A stretch of DNA of 64,000 bases, taken from Arcticimaribacter sp965277835. Its GTDB lineage: Bacteria > Bacteroidota > Bacteroidia > Flavobacteriales > Flavobacteriaceae. This document shows positions 8,163 through 22,269 of this stretch, piece by piece (positions within the stretch are counted from its first letter, which is position 1; every line of letters starts with the position of its first letter). The stretch is from positions 1,674,001 through 1,738,000 of the forward strand of contig OZ255841.1 in assembly GCA_965277835.1 (NCBI GenBank), in the 5' to 3' direction. The position numbers and the translations under genes were made by a program. The notes beneath the pieces were generated by a model, which had not been told where the DNA came from, did no database searches, and saw only the letters and a program-made list of their open reading frames with translations.

Positions 8163-9503
8163 TTAAACAAATAAAGAAAGTAATAATACGGATGATAACC
8201 CAGTTATTGCCAAAATAACGGTCATTGTTGACCAACTTCTAAAAGTTTCTTTTTCGGATAATCCAAGATATTTACTAACCAGCCAAAACCCACTGTCGTT
8301 TACATGCGATAAAATAGAAGCTCCCGAAGCAATAGCAATTACAACAAGTGCCGTATGAAAATCGCCAAGCGGATTTGTTATCAAAGCAGAGGTAATACCT
8401 GCAGAAGTAACCATTGCAACCGTAGCAGAGCCTTGTAAAATGCGAACGCTTGCAGCTGCCAAAAAAGCAAAAACAAGGGGACTTAGCCCAATGCTTAGAA
8501 AATAATTTGCTAACATTTCGCCTGTTCCTGTATTAATTAGCATTTGTTTAAAAACACCACCCGCTCCAGTAAGTAAAATAATTGCTCCTGCTGGCGCCAA
8601 AGAAGCCGTTGAAATTTTAGATAATACTTTTTTAGAAACCCCGCGCTTAACTCCTAAAAAATACCATGCCACAAGGTTTGCTAAAATTAATGCTGTAAAT
8701 GGATGCCCTATCATTTGAATCCACGTCCTTGTTGTATTAGATAAAGAAAGCCCATCACCAATAGGGCTTGTAAGTATAGTGTTGAAAATTATAAGTATAA
8801 TAGGTATGCCAATAATAGACATAATTAAACCTATTGGTGGAAAGGTTTTATGGTTTTGTTCTTCAATAATAGTTGGGGCTTCTACAAATATTTTTGAAGC
8901 TATATATTTTCCAAAAAGAGGACCGCTAACAATGGCAGTAGGAATACCTACAATAAAGCCAACTAAAATAACCCACCCTAAATCTGCTTTCAAAATATCG
9001 GCGACTGCAACTGGTCCTGGCGTAGGAGGAATAAACGCATGGGTAATTGCCAATCCTGCTAATAAAGGGATAGCATATAAGAGTATTGATTTTTTAGTTT
9101 TTCGTTGAAGGGAATATATCAAAGGAATTAAAATAATAAAGGCGACATCAAAAAACACAGGAATGGCTATAAAAAAACCTGTAATCATTAATGCCCAAGA
9201 CGCGTTGCGCTCACCAAATTTATTAAGCATATACCGCGTTAACGTTTCGACACCTCCTGAGTGTTCTAAAATTGCTCCAAACATCGCTCCCAAACCCACT
9301 ACTACCGCTACAAAACCAAGAGTTGAGCCCATACCTTCTTTAACTGTATTCATTATTTCGAGGGGAGCAACTCCAGAAAATATGCCAACCAAAATACTCG
9401 ATATAAGGAGTGCAATAAAAGGTTGTAATTTTAATCTTATAATTAAGATAAATAAAATACAAACTCCTATTAGAGTAGAAAAAAGCAAGGAATAATCAAT
9501 CAT
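8163..9503 (-). CDS. gntP: Gluconate:H+ symporter, GntP family
   Basis: A 446-aa inner-membrane permease of about 12-14 membrane segments with GntP-family features: LIYSLQRKTKKSILLYAIPLLAG, THAFIPPTPGPVAVADILKADLG, and the HVNDSGFWLVSKYLGLSEKETFRSW box near the C-terminus. I place the start at ATG 9501-9503 (MIDYSLLFSTL), which overlaps the gnd stop by 8 nt. A longer reading frame exists, but its first 23 residues are hydrophilic and lie inside gnd. With gntK and gnd upstream it should import gluconate. Confidence 0.92.
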   Translation of the reverse strand: MIDYSLLFSTLIGVCILFILIIRLKLQPFIALLISSILVGIFSGVAPLEIMNTVKEGMGSTLGFVAVVVGLGAMFGAILEHSGGVETLTRYMLNKFGERNASWALMITGFFIAIPVFFDVAFIILIPLIYSLQRKTKKSILLYAIPLLAGLAITHAFIPPTPGPVAVADILKADLGWVILVGFIVGIPTAIVSGPLFGKYIASKIFVEAPTIIEEQNHKTFPPIGLIMSIIGIPIILIIFNTILTSPIGDGLSLSNTTRTWIQMIGHPFTALILANLVAWYFLGVKRGVSKKVLSKISTASLAPAGAIILLTGAGGVFKQMLINTGTGEMLANYFLSIGLSPLVFAFLAAASVRILQGSATVAMVTSAGITSALITNPLGDFHTALVVIAIASGASILSHVNDSGFWLVSKYLGLSEKETFRSWSTMTVILAITGLSSVLLLSLFV

Positions 9504-10899
9504 CTTGTGTCCAATTAGTGTGGAAAAATTGGTCTTTGGGTTTATCGACTCTTTGATAGGTATGTGACCCAAAAAAGTCGCGCTGAGCCTGAATAAGGTT
9601 TGCAGGAAGCGTTTCTGTACATAAAGCCAACCAATAATTATAGCTGTTAGAAAAAGTGTCTAAAGCAACTTTATTATCTACCGCATAGTGAATTAGTGTA
9701 GCTACATTTGTTTCTAAAGTACTAAGCGTGTTTAAAACAGTAGAATGTTCGAGGAGCGCTTTTTTTTCTTTAAAATAATCACCGAGCTGCTGCATTAATT
9801 GAGATTTGATGATACACCCTTGCATCCATACGTTGCTAATTTGAGAAGGATTATAGTCCCAATTATATTCAATAGACGCGTTTTGAATTAAATTAAACCC
9901 TTGAATATGGTTAACTAATCGCGCAAAATAAAGTGCTTTTTCTAGCGTATCTATGTCTAGTGGTTCTGTGTTTTTCTTTTGAGGCTTATACTTAGAAATT
10001 GCAAGACGTTGATTTTTAATAGAAGATAAGTAGCGCGCAAAAACCGCTGAAGACATTATTGTATTAACCTCTCCTAAAGTAAGCGCTGCCTTACTTGACC
10101 ACATTCCCGTTCCTTTGCTACTTGCTTCGTCTAAAATTAAGTCAACTAAATATTGGTTTTCTTCTTTTTTTCGAAGTATATCTGCTGTTATCTCTAGTAA
10201 GTAGCTTGCTTGCCTACCTTTACCCCAACGGTTAAATAGGTTCGCTATCTCTTCATACGAAAGTTGCTTTGATAACACCGCAAAGGTTTCGGCTAAAAGC
10301 TGCATTTCGGCATATTCAATGCCGTTGTGCACCATTTTTATAAAATGTCCAGCCCCTCCTGTTCCCATATATGCTTCACATGGCTCTGCATTTATGTTCT
10401 TAGCAGCGATACTCTTAAGCATAGGCGACATTTGCTCATAAGCATAAAAACTTCCTCCAAACATAAGCGATGCTCCATGCCTAGCCCCCTGTTGACCTCC
10501 AGACACGCCACATCCTGCAAAGTGAATGTTTTTTTCTTTAAGTGTTTTTGCTCTTTTATCTGTGTCAAGGTAATGTGAATTACCCCCGTCAATTATTATA
10601 TCGCCTTCTTGCAAAAAAGGAAGTAACTGTTGAATTAAAATGTCGATTACCTTACCGCTTTTAACCATGAGCCATACTTTTCGTGGTCTTTTGAGTGCCA
10701 ATATAAAGTCGGTAAGTTCCGTAAAACCAATTATATTTCGAAAGGAAGAATTGTTAGATAAAAAATCGGGTATTATATGTTCTTCTCCTTTTGCTATTCT
10801 GTTATAAACTGCAACATTAAATTTGTTCTCTGCTAGGTTTAGAGCTATTCCTTGCCCCATAACACCCATACCAATGACTCCAATCATTGCTTCATTCAT
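9496..10899 (-). CDS. gnd: 6-phosphogluconate dehydrogenase, decarboxylating
   Basis: This 467-aa cytosolic enzyme converts 6-phosphogluconate to ribulose 5-phosphate and CO2 with NADP in the oxidative pentose phosphate pathway. The Rossmann motif GVIGMGVMGQGIALNLAEN lies at the N-terminus (about 7-25), the substrate motif CGVSGGQQGARHG near 130, the catalytic HFIKMVHNGIEY near 185, and the C-terminal FFGSHTYQRVD tail binds substrate from the partner subunit. Length fits the long form of the family. It sits 5 nt after gntK and overlaps gntP, so gluconate taken up and phosphorylated feeds straight into it. Confidence 0.97.
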   Translation of the reverse strand: MNEAMIGVIGMGVMGQGIALNLAENKFNVAVYNRIAKGEEHIIPDFLSNNSSFRNIIGFTELTDFILALKRPRKVWLMVKSGKVIDILIQQLLPFLQEGDIIIDGGNSHYLDTDKRAKTLKEKNIHFAGCGVSGGQQGARHGASLMFGGSFYAYEQMSPMLKSIAAKNINAEPCEAYMGTGGAGHFIKMVHNGIEYAEMQLLAETFAVLSKQLSYEEIANLFNRWGKGRQASYLLEITADILRKKEENQYLVDLILDEASSKGTGMWSSKAALTLGEVNTIMSSAVFARYLSSIKNQRLAISKYKPQKKNTEPLDIDTLEKALYFARLVNHIQGFNLIQNASIEYNWDYNPSQISNVWMQGCIIKSQLMQQLGDYFKEKKALLEHSTVLNTLSTLETNVATLIHYAVDNKVALDTFSNSYNYWLALCTETLPANLIQAQRDFFGSHTYQRVDKPKDQFFHTNWTQDD

Positions 10900-10904
10900 A
10901 TAAT

Positions 10905-11381
10905 TTATTTTATGTTATCTAAAATATGGTTACATATTGTTTCTACTGGTTGATTGATTTTTATAGAAAGTGCATAAGGCGGAACTTCTAAAGTGTCAAA
11001 TTGTGATTGTAAGAGTTGTGGATTAAAAAAATGATTTCCACGTTTGTTTAGTCGCCCCTTTATTTGCTCAAAAGAACCGTTGAGATAAACCCATTTAATA
11101 GAATCATTTTTTGTGGCAAGTATTTTTCTATACGATTCTTTTAGCGCAGAACAGGCTAAAATAGCGTTTCCGTCATTGGACCATGTTTCAATATGTAGTG
11201 CTAAATCGTTAAGCCAAGGAAGGCGGTCGGAGTCAGATAAACTTTTCCCTGCCTTCATTTTATCTTTATTTGATTTGGAATGAAAATCATCCGCATCATA
11301 AAAAGGCCATCCTGTTTGTAGCGAAAGAGCTTTACCTATGCTTGTTTTTCCACTTCCGCTAACTCCCATTATAATAATCAT
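10905..11381 (-). CDS. gntK: Gluconokinase
   Basis: This 158-aa kinase phosphorylates gluconate to 6-phosphogluconate with ATP. The P-loop GVSGSGKTS lies at residues 6-14, DADDFHS is the gluconate/base region, and ACSALKESYR and LNGSFEQIKGRL are typical of the GntK family, as is the length. It is the first gene of the minus-strand operon gntK-gnd-gntP-cyclophilin-M20-GNAT (gaps 5, -8, 9, 27 and 21 nt). No exact TAnnTTTG box is visible in the 157-nt region upstream, so the promoter may depend on an activator. Confidence 0.95.
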   Translation of the reverse strand: MIIIMGVSGSGKTSIGKALSLQTGWPFYDADDFHSKSNKDKMKAGKSLSDSDRLPWLNDLALHIETWSNDGNAILACSALKESYRKILATKNDSIKWVYLNGSFEQIKGRLNKRGNHFFNPQLLQSQFDTLEVPPYALSIKINQPVETICNHILDNIK

Positions 11382-11538
11382 ACCTTTCTTATAAAAATAA
11401 CAAATAAAATAGAATGCAGCTGTTCAAAAATTTAAAACCACATTACTTTTTAAAATAATTTTGTTTTAGCAAGAGCTCATTATTTCACTGAAAAAAACCT
11501 TTTATCGGCTTTACGCTCAAGTAATTTTTTCATTAAAT

Positions 11539-14010
11539 TTAATTAATTTCATATACAATCATACCATCTTGTTCCGATTGAACAACTAACTCTACTGCTT
11601 TATCTTTGTCAGCATTACTTAGGGAAGCAGCAGAAGAGCCATAAACAGGGAAGCCACTTACGGGAGTACCATTACTAAAAAACAGATATACTTTTTCGGT
11701 ATCTAAATCGGTTGTAGTAACATAAATAACATTATTTATATAATAAATTCTTGGGGGAGTGTATTGCCCATAAGGCAGTGTAACAGGTATTCCTTTTATA
11801 TTGAGAATATTTTCTGAGAGCGTTACCAACGATTTTGTTGTTGTTTCAATCCGATGCCCATTTCTCAACTCCAAGGGGGTTTTCACTACATTTCCACGAA
11901 TATCAATTTGAATTAGATTTCCGTTTTTGTCTGAAGTTGTGAATGTATTTAAATAAGAACTGATTGGATTTCCCGAAAAAGAAACATTTTCTTTTAAAGT
12001 AACACGTTGTTTGCCAAGGCGGTTGAGAATGTTGAGTGTTCCATTTTGCTCTTGCACAATAATATAATCTTTTTGTCCAATTCTAATATGGCTAGGCGGG
12101 TTTATTAGAGGAGACCGTGTTTTTTTGAATGTAAAACCATTTACTTTTTTCCCTCTACTGTCATACATTTGAAGGCTTGTGCCTTGTGCTATTAAAAAAC
12201 GATAGTTTCTTCTTTGGTCATAGTCAAAAACAGAAAGAGGTTGAATGGGTTCTGTCGAAGAGAGTTTAATGGAAAAAGGTCTAACAACATCTCCGTTTCG
12301 ATCTAAAATTAGAAATTCATTTTCGGTTCGAAATGCCATTTGGAGTTTTTTGTTTTTATATAAATCAACTTGTTTAATCTCTCCTTGAACTTTGCCAGAC
12401 AACTTCTTTTTCCAATGAAGAATTCCTTTATCAGAAAATAAATATAGGGTGTTGTTAATGTCTTGTACTACTATATCCATTCCTTTAGTTCTATGGTTTT
12501 TAACCCATTGAGGATTAGAACTCAAAGGAGCTTCTAGTTGGAATAAAAATTGATTTGAAACAGTATTCTGTTTTAACTTTAATTGATTGTTATGAACCCT
12601 AAAATGTAAATGCACAAAATTATTTTCAATTGTGCCTTGAAAACCTATAAATGGATATTTGATGGTGTTAATTTTTGACCAAGGATTTTTTTCGTCTTTT
12701 AAAAATTGCATTAGCTCTTTTGTTTGGGCAACCCAGAAGAAAGAATTTTGCGTGGTTAAATTTTCTTTAAAAGACGTATAAACTAATCTTTCCTTTAAAG
12801 TATTTCCATCTTTATAGCTATTAATAATTGTTTTAAGAACTTCTTCGGTATGAGTTAGTATAATAAAACCGTCAATAATAGCAATCCATTTTGGGTTAAC
12901 TTCAGTTGCAATCGCTTTTGAAAATTCAAGAATATCATCACTTAGTTTTATATTATAATAAGAAACGTCTCTATAGCTTTTTACGTTATCGAGTACTGGA
13001 GCAAGATATTCTTGAGCTTGGGTTTCGTTGTGCGCATGAAAAAGGAGTGCGGTTTCGGTAGTTAGTTTAACCCAACCTATTTCGTCTATTGTACTAAGAA
13101 GTTTAAGATTAATTTGTGCAAGCGGAATATTTTTTAGGCGAACCCATTTTTTAAAAGCATCTTCAGTTTTAAGAGCATCATTCAAAGGCAATGAAAGAAA
13201 AGCGATACTATTATCTGGGGCGAGTTCATCTAAAACTATTTTTTTGGGTTCGTTTTCTTTTAAAATTCCCATAGGATCGCTCAGAGAATCTTGAATACGA
13301 ATTAGCCCATCAAGGTTAAATCCATTGTCTTCAAAATTAAGATCATATACATTCCAATCGTATCCTGTTTTTGGAAATAAGAAGGTGTCTTCAAAAACAG
13401 TTTTTATCAACTCTTCTTTATGGGGTTGTACCAAAACATTTAAAGGCGAATCTGAGTCAAGTGTATTATAGAGCGTTACGAATAATTGAGACATCGTTGA
13501 ACCTCTATTTTGTTGAAAACTACGAATACAATTTTCAACTAATAATTGTGACGTAGAGCGAATAGTAAAGCCCTCGATATTAGTTGAGTATAACGATTTT
13601 TCCTCATGCGTTTCGATAAATAGATGAATACCACTATACATTATTTTAGGGAACTCCATTATTGTAGAATCTAAGGGTGCTTTATATATATGGGTAAGCT
13701 CCATAGGATTTTTCCCAACCAAGCTAATAGTAAGGAGACTAGTTGTGTTTGGAGTTCCTGAAATTAGCCTTTCTATATCTTCAGTTAAAGAGGTATTAAA
13801 AGATTTAAATTCTTTAAACACTTCGTTATTAATAAGTGCATTGTTAACCGTGTTTATATCATTAATTTGAAATACCCAGCTACTGTTTTGAGGTATCCAG
13901 TCAATAAGGTTATTTTGATTAGAAGCATTTTTTTCACAGCCGATATTCAATAAGAAAACCAACAGTAAAGCAAAAAACAGCTTACGAAAATTGAAAAAAA
14001 GTAATGTCAT
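11539..14010 (-). CDS. Large hypothetical lipoprotein
   Basis: This 823-aa protein has a signal peptide and lipobox (FLLNIGC, Cys25). I do not recognise a named family. The first half alternates helices and strands (NSSWVFQINDINTVNN, SIAFLSLPLNDAL). Residues from about 500 repeat a strand pattern with short turns (NTLYLFSDKGILHWKKKL, KLQMAFRTENEFLILDRNG, IIVQEQNGTLNILNRLGK, VYLFFSNGTPVSGFPVYG) that looks like a beta-propeller of the PQQ/WD type. It follows rnhB by 46 nt and is probably cotranscribed. The divergent neighbour is an outer-membrane barrel, so an envelope role is plausible. Confidence 0.75.
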   Translation of the reverse strand: MTLLFFNFRKLFFALLLVFLLNIGCEKNASNQNNLIDWIPQNSSWVFQINDINTVNNALINNEVFKEFKSFNTSLTEDIERLISGTPNTTSLLTISLVGKNPMELTHIYKAPLDSTIMEFPKIMYSGIHLFIETHEEKSLYSTNIEGFTIRSTSQLLVENCIRSFQQNRGSTMSQLFVTLYNTLDSDSPLNVLVQPHKEELIKTVFEDTFLFPKTGYDWNVYDLNFEDNGFNLDGLIRIQDSLSDPMGILKENEPKKIVLDELAPDNSIAFLSLPLNDALKTEDAFKKWVRLKNIPLAQINLKLLSTIDEIGWVKLTTETALLFHAHNETQAQEYLAPVLDNVKSYRDVSYYNIKLSDDILEFSKAIATEVNPKWIAIIDGFIILTHTEEVLKTIINSYKDGNTLKERLVYTSFKENLTTQNSFFWVAQTKELMQFLKDEKNPWSKINTIKYPFIGFQGTIENNFVHLHFRVHNNQLKLKQNTVSNQFLFQLEAPLSSNPQWVKNHRTKGMDIVVQDINNTLYLFSDKGILHWKKKLSGKVQGEIKQVDLYKNKKLQMAFRTENEFLILDRNGDVVRPFSIKLSSTEPIQPLSVFDYDQRRNYRFLIAQGTSLQMYDSRGKKVNGFTFKKTRSPLINPPSHIRIGQKDYIIVQEQNGTLNILNRLGKQRVTLKENVSFSGNPISSYLNTFTTSDKNGNLIQIDIRGNVVKTPLELRNGHRIETTTKSLVTLSENILNIKGIPVTLPYGQYTPPRIYYINNVIYVTTTDLDTEKVYLFFSNGTPVSGFPVYGSSAASLSNADKDKAVELVVQSEQDGMIVYEIN

Positions 14011-14056
14011 ATTGTATGTGCAAATTACTTTAAATTAAAACTCAAAAACAACAAAA

Positions 14057-14653
14057 TCAAAAATCAATTTGAAATTGTTCGGAGAGTAATCTAAAAGATT
14101 TTCTATGATGCAAGGTAGCACCATATTCTTTAATAGCTTGCCTATGTTTTTTTGTGGGGTATCCTTTATTGCTTTCCCAATTATATTGAGGGTATTTTCG
14201 GCTTAGTTTTTGCATAAATTCATCGCGATATGTTTTTGCTAAGATTGACGCGGCGGCTATATTTTGGTATTTTCCATCTCCTTTAATTATACACTTATGC
14301 GGAATGTTTTTATAAGCATGAAAACGGTTTCCGTCAACTAGAATATGTGTAGGTGTTACCGATAGTTTTTTAATAGCCTTGTGCATAGCTCGGATAGAAG
14401 CATTGAGTATGTTGATTTTGTCAATTTCTTTGGGAGTACAATGAGCTACTGCAAAAGCAATTGCTTTAGCTTCGATAATTGGTCTTAAAAAACAGCGTTG
14501 TTTTTCGCTTAACTTTTTAGAGTCATTTAAAAGCGGTTCGTCAAAATCAGGAGGTAGTATAACTGCCGCCGCTGTGACAGGCCCAGCAAGACAACCACGA
14601 CCAGCTTCATCAGTGCCGGTTTCTAATCCTTTAATTAGCTGTAATTGTAACAC
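14057..14653 (-). CDS. rnhB: Ribonuclease HII
   Basis: This 198-aa endonuclease cleaves the RNA part of RNA/DNA hybrids and starts repair of single ribonucleotides in DNA. The N-terminal TDEAGRGCLAGPVTAAAVIL carries the catalytic Asp-Glu pair of the DEAGRG motif, ILVDGN holds the third Asp, and KGDGKYQNIAAASILAKTYRD is the family signature. The start codon is GTG at 14651-14653. The 77-nt gap to the divergent porin-like gene holds promoters for both. Confidence 0.96.
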   Translation of the reverse strand: MLQLQLIKGLETGTDEAGRGCLAGPVTAAAVILPPDFDEPLLNDSKKLSEKQRCFLRPIIEAKAIAFAVAHCTPKEIDKINILNASIRAMHKAIKKLSVTPTHILVDGNRFHAYKNIPHKCIIKGDGKYQNIAAASILAKTYRDEFMQKLSRKYPQYNWESNKGYPTKKHRQAIKEYGATLHHRKSFRLLSEQFQIDF

Positions 14654-14730
14654 ATACTATATTTTAGTATTCTCAGCTCAAATTACTTACATTTATTTAA
14701 CTTCGCAATCAAAATTACACTCTAAAATTA

Positions 14731-16779
14731 ATGATTCATAAATCGTTACTACTTGTTTTTTTATTGAGTGCTACTTTAGCTTTTAGCCAAGGGTTTTCTC
14801 CTACTAGCTATCAGCAAAGGTATAATAGCCAAGGGTCAAGTAGCGATTATGCCTCTAACAATGATATAACCAAAAGCTTTAATTCGAACGATACTATTCC
14901 TGTGGATTGGTATAAAATATATACTATTGATAGAGACTCTACTTATGTAGATACTACTTTAACAATTCAAAAAGAATATAAAATGAACTTTCTAAGGAGA
15001 GATTATTTTGAACTACTACCCTTTTCAAATTCAGGACATGCGTTTAATCGTTTAGGGCATAATTTTTCAGAATTACCGCTACTCGCTGGGATAGGAGCAA
15101 AGTCTAAGTATTTGGCTTATAAGGAGGCAGAAGACATATTATACTATAAGGTACCTACCCCGTTGACAGAACTTCTTTTTAGAACTACTTTTGAACAAGG
15201 GCGTATGGTCGAGTCTGTTCTTACGCTTAACCTAAGCCCTAATTTTAATTTTGCACTATCTTACAAAGGGTTTCGTTCTTTAGGTAAATATGTTAATCTA
15301 AGGTCGGGAAATACGCGTTTCGTTTTTTCCTTTAATTATAAGACATCAAATAATCGCTATGCTTTTTGGGGACATTATTCCCATCAATTTTTTGAAAACC
15401 AAGAAAATGGAGGAATAGACGATGCAAGTAAGCTTCTTTTTGAATCGGGAAATGAAGATTATGAAGACCGCTCGGTTTTTAATGTACGCTTTAGAAATGC
15501 TGAAAACACAATTGGTGGGAAGCGTTATTTTTTCGATCATCATTTTAATTTAGTCTCACCTAAAGATTCTGTAAACACAAAATTTTTGATAGGGCATCGT
15601 TTTTTAGATGAAATACGGCATTATGGATATACAGATGCGACGGCATCAGCTCATTTTGGTAATTTAGTTAGTGGGCAAACCGCAATTGCAGACTTGGCAG
15701 AATTAGAACGAATAGAAAATTATGTGTATACAGAATTTAGCACTCTTTTTACAGGGAGGCTTCGGGCAGGAGTCTCTTCTATACAAACACGTTATTTTTT
15801 ACATTTAGAAGAAGAGGAAGAAATCTTAGATGGGGCAAACCCTAATGGACTTAAAACCAATCAATTTTTATTTAAAGGCAATTGGAAATTTCATTGGAAA
15901 GGGTTTTTTATAAAAGCTAGCCTTCAAAAAGCAATAGGAGGAAATTTATTGAGCGATGATATAGCTGTGAAAGCGCAATATGAGTTTTCAAATAAAACTA
16001 GGTTTACTACAAAAATAAGTTTTCGTGACCAGCCTCCAGATTTTAACTACCAATTATTTAAAAGCGACTATGCAGAATATAATTGGTATAACTCAAGTTT
16101 TAAAAATCAACAAACAAAGCATTTTTCCTTCGGGTTTGAACATCCGAAGCTAGGAGGACTATATGCACACTGGGAGCAAATTACAAATTATACATACTAC
16201 GACACCACAAACTTTGCCCCTGCTGCCGGAAACTCTAATACTGACACGACAGTACCTCCGCTAGATATTTATTTGGCAGCCCCTAAGCAAGAGGAGAAAC
16301 CTTTAAATTATTTTAAAATTCGATATACAGGGCATTATGATTTAGGTTATTTTGGAATAACAAATACGGCTCAGTATCAAAAAGTAACAGGCACTTCAAT
16401 AGAAAACTCAGAGGGTATAATGTCTCAGGCACTTAATGTTCCTGAATGGAATTTGAGAACGACCTTTAGTTTTAGTCGAAATATATTTAAGAAAGCAATG
16501 TATTTGCAAACAGGAATTACGGCACACTACTTTTCTAAATATTATGCAGACCGTTATAATCCATTGTTAGCAGACTTTACTAGACAAGGCGATATTCTTG
16601 TTGGCGACTTCCCTAGAATTGATGTGTTTCTCAATGGGAAAGTTCAACGCACTCGAATTTACTTCAAAGCAGAGCATTTGAATTCTTTTATAACAGGCTA
16701 TAATTACTATAGTTCACCGAGTTACCCCTACCGTGATTTTGTAATTCGATTTGGCTTGGTATGGAATTTTTTCAAGTAG
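14731..16779 (+). CDS. Putative outer-membrane beta-barrel protein (Porin_10-like)
   Basis: This 682-aa protein has a signal peptide cut near AFSQG and many amphipathic strands ending in aromatic residues (FNFALSYKGFRSLG, TRFVFSFNYKTSNNRYAFWGHY, MYLQTGITAHYFSKYY, FVIRFGLVWNFFK). The last residue is Lys after FF, close to the usual aromatic barrel end. The N-terminal RRDYFELLPFSNSGHAFNRLGHN is the part I recognise from the Bacteroidota putative-porin family. It should sit in the outer membrane; its cargo is unknown. TACATTTA, one mismatch from the promoter consensus, lies upstream near 14688. Confidence 0.8.
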   Translation: MIHKSLLLVFLLSATLAFSQGFSPTSYQQRYNSQGSSSDYASNNDITKSFNSNDTIPVDWYKIYTIDRDSTYVDTTLTIQKEYKMNFLRRDYFELLPFSNSGHAFNRLGHNFSELPLLAGIGAKSKYLAYKEAEDILYYKVPTPLTELLFRTTFEQGRMVESVLTLNLSPNFNFALSYKGFRSLGKYVNLRSGNTRFVFSFNYKTSNNRYAFWGHYSHQFFENQENGGIDDASKLLFESGNEDYEDRSVFNVRFRNAENTIGGKRYFFDHHFNLVSPKDSVNTKFLIGHRFLDEIRHYGYTDATASAHFGNLVSGQTAIADLAELERIENYVYTEFSTLFTGRLRAGVSSIQTRYFLHLEEEEEILDGANPNGLKTNQFLFKGNWKFHWKGFFIKASLQKAIGGNLLSDDIAVKAQYEFSNKTRFTTKISFRDQPPDFNYQLFKSDYAEYNWYNSSFKNQQTKHFSFGFEHPKLGGLYAHWEQITNYTYYDTTNFAPAAGNSNTDTTVPPLDIYLAAPKQEEKPLNYFKIRYTGHYDLGYFGITNTAQYQKVTGTSIENSEGIMSQALNVPEWNLRTTFSFSRNIFKKAMYLQTGITAHYFSKYYADRYNPLLADFTRQGDILVGDFPRIDVFLNGKVQRTRIYFKAEHLNSFITGYNYYSSPSYPYRDFVIRFGLVWNFFK

Positions 16780-16870
16780 TCTAGGGGGTGTTTATGTGTG
16801 TGGTATTGGGGTTATAAAAAAAGATATTATTTTATTTGAGAAGAATAGGTGATAAATAAAAAAAGGGTAT

Positions 16871-16878
16871 TATATTTG
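16871..16878 (+). promoter_or_regulatory. rRNA operon -7 box TATATTTG
   Basis: Exact TAnnTTTG match, the only one I see in the 260 nt before the 16S gene. Confidence 0.75.
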
Positions 16879-16920
16879 CATCCGCTAAAAGGGAGATGAT
16901 TATATTTTTTTCGAGTAGGC

Positions 16921-16935
16921 AAACGTTCATTGACA
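16921..16935 (+). repeat. rRNA leader box AAACGTTCATTGACA, copy 1
   Basis: An identical 15-mer stands before the 23S gene at 18989-19003. The position in leader and spacer of one operon fits a box for antitermination or RNase III processing; this role is inferred. Confidence 0.65.
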
Positions 16936-17041
16936 GAATATAAAAATGACAGCGTGTATCAATTTGATACAAAGAATAGAACAAAAACCATTTTGCGGCC
17001 TTAAGGATATTTATAACATCGTATAGATATATAAACGAACA

Positions 17042-18571
<1,530 letters not shown>

Positions 18572-18673
18572 CTAGAGAAAGGCGATGTATAAGTTATGCA
18601 AGAGGTGCGAATAGAATTTGTTCTATTAGCTGTCATTTTTTTTAAATATCAAAACAGAAGAACCCCAAGAAAG

Positions 18674-18747
18674 AGTCTCGTAGCTCAGCTGGTTAGAGCG
18701 CTACACTGATAATGTAGAGGTCGGCAGTTCGAGCCTGCCCGAGACTA
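18674..18747 (+). tRNA. tRNA-Ile (anticodon GAT)
   Basis: The acceptor stem is AGTCTCG/CGAGACT, the anticodon stem CTACA/TGTAG with loop CTGATAA (GAT), and the T arm GGCAG-TTCGAGC-CTGCC. CCA is not encoded. It is the first of two tRNAs in the 16S-23S spacer. Confidence 0.96.
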
Positions 18748-18861
18748 CATATTTAGGGAGTTTATAGAAGTTTTGTTCCACAAGAGAGATCTATAAGTTG
18801 GGCTTCGTTTTTTTTATTACTAAGGAAAAGTCCTTTATTTATGGATTATTCTTTAAAATAA

Positions 18862-18935
<74 letters not shown>

Positions 18936-18988
18936 CAATACCTAAAAGATTATAGTAAGTATTAAGGTATTTACTATAATTGATTAGA

Positions 18989-19003
18989 AAACGTTCATTG
19001 ACA
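18989..19003 (+). repeat. rRNA spacer box AAACGTTCATTGACA, copy 2
   Basis: Identical to the 15-mer in the 16S leader (16921-16935), about 105 nt before the 23S start. Both copies are followed by AT-rich sequence. Confidence 0.65.
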
Positions 19004-19107
19004 TATTGAAAAGATACAAAAAGTATCAACCAATTTTTTTTACAAAAAGTGGTTAATACGAGCAAAGAATAATAATAAGAGTAATTTTAAACTAAAAGAG
19101 AAAAGTT

Positions 19108-21945
<2,838 letters not shown>

Positions 21946-22046
21946 TACTTCTTTCTTTTACTTTAAAGACTTAAGTTATTATTACGTTGATGTTGTATTT
22001 TTTTAATGTGTTATCTTATAATGTAGTTCAAAGTGCTACAAAAAGC

Positions 22047-22156
22047 TAAGGTGGCTATAGCGATGGGGCTCACCTCTTCCCTTTCCGAACAGAGAAGTTA
22101 AGCCCATCAGCGCAGATGGTACTGCCCTAAGGTGGGAGAGTATGTCGTCGCCTTCT
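22047..22156 (+). rRNA. rrf: 5S ribosomal RNA
   Basis: The terminal helix AAGGTGGC (22048-22055) pairs with GTCGCCTT (22147-22154). The internal AGAGAAGTTAAGCCCATCAGCGC and GTGGGAGAGTATGTCG segments are typical 5S sequence. It lies about 100 nt after the 23S gene. Confidence 0.94.
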
Positions 22157-22158
22157 TC

Positions 22159-22194
22159 AAAGGTCTATAACAGCAATGTTATAGACCTTTTTTA
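22159..22194 (+). terminator. rRNA operon terminator
   Basis: AAAGGTCTATAACA, loop GCAA, TGTTATAGACCTTT, then a T-run: a perfect 14-bp stem capped by a stable tetraloop just after 5S. Confidence 0.93.
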
Positions 22195-22269
22195 TTTTAT
22201 ATGATTGAGATTATATAAAAAGTATGAGGTTAGCTTAGGCAAACATAAAATCAGGTTTTATATACCTTG

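Larger units (their letters stand above)
16780..17041 (+). promoter_or_regulatory. Promoter and leader region of the rRNA operon
   Basis: TATATTTG at 16871-16878 is an exact -7 box; transcription should start near 16885, giving a leader of about 157 nt. No -33 TTTG lies at the usual distance, which is common for factor-dependent rRNA promoters. The leader has the 15-mer AAACGTTCATTGACA at 16921-16935, found again before the 23S gene (18989-19003), probably part of an antitermination or processing signal. The hairpin GTATCAATTTGATAC follows at 16957-16971. Confidence 0.75.
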
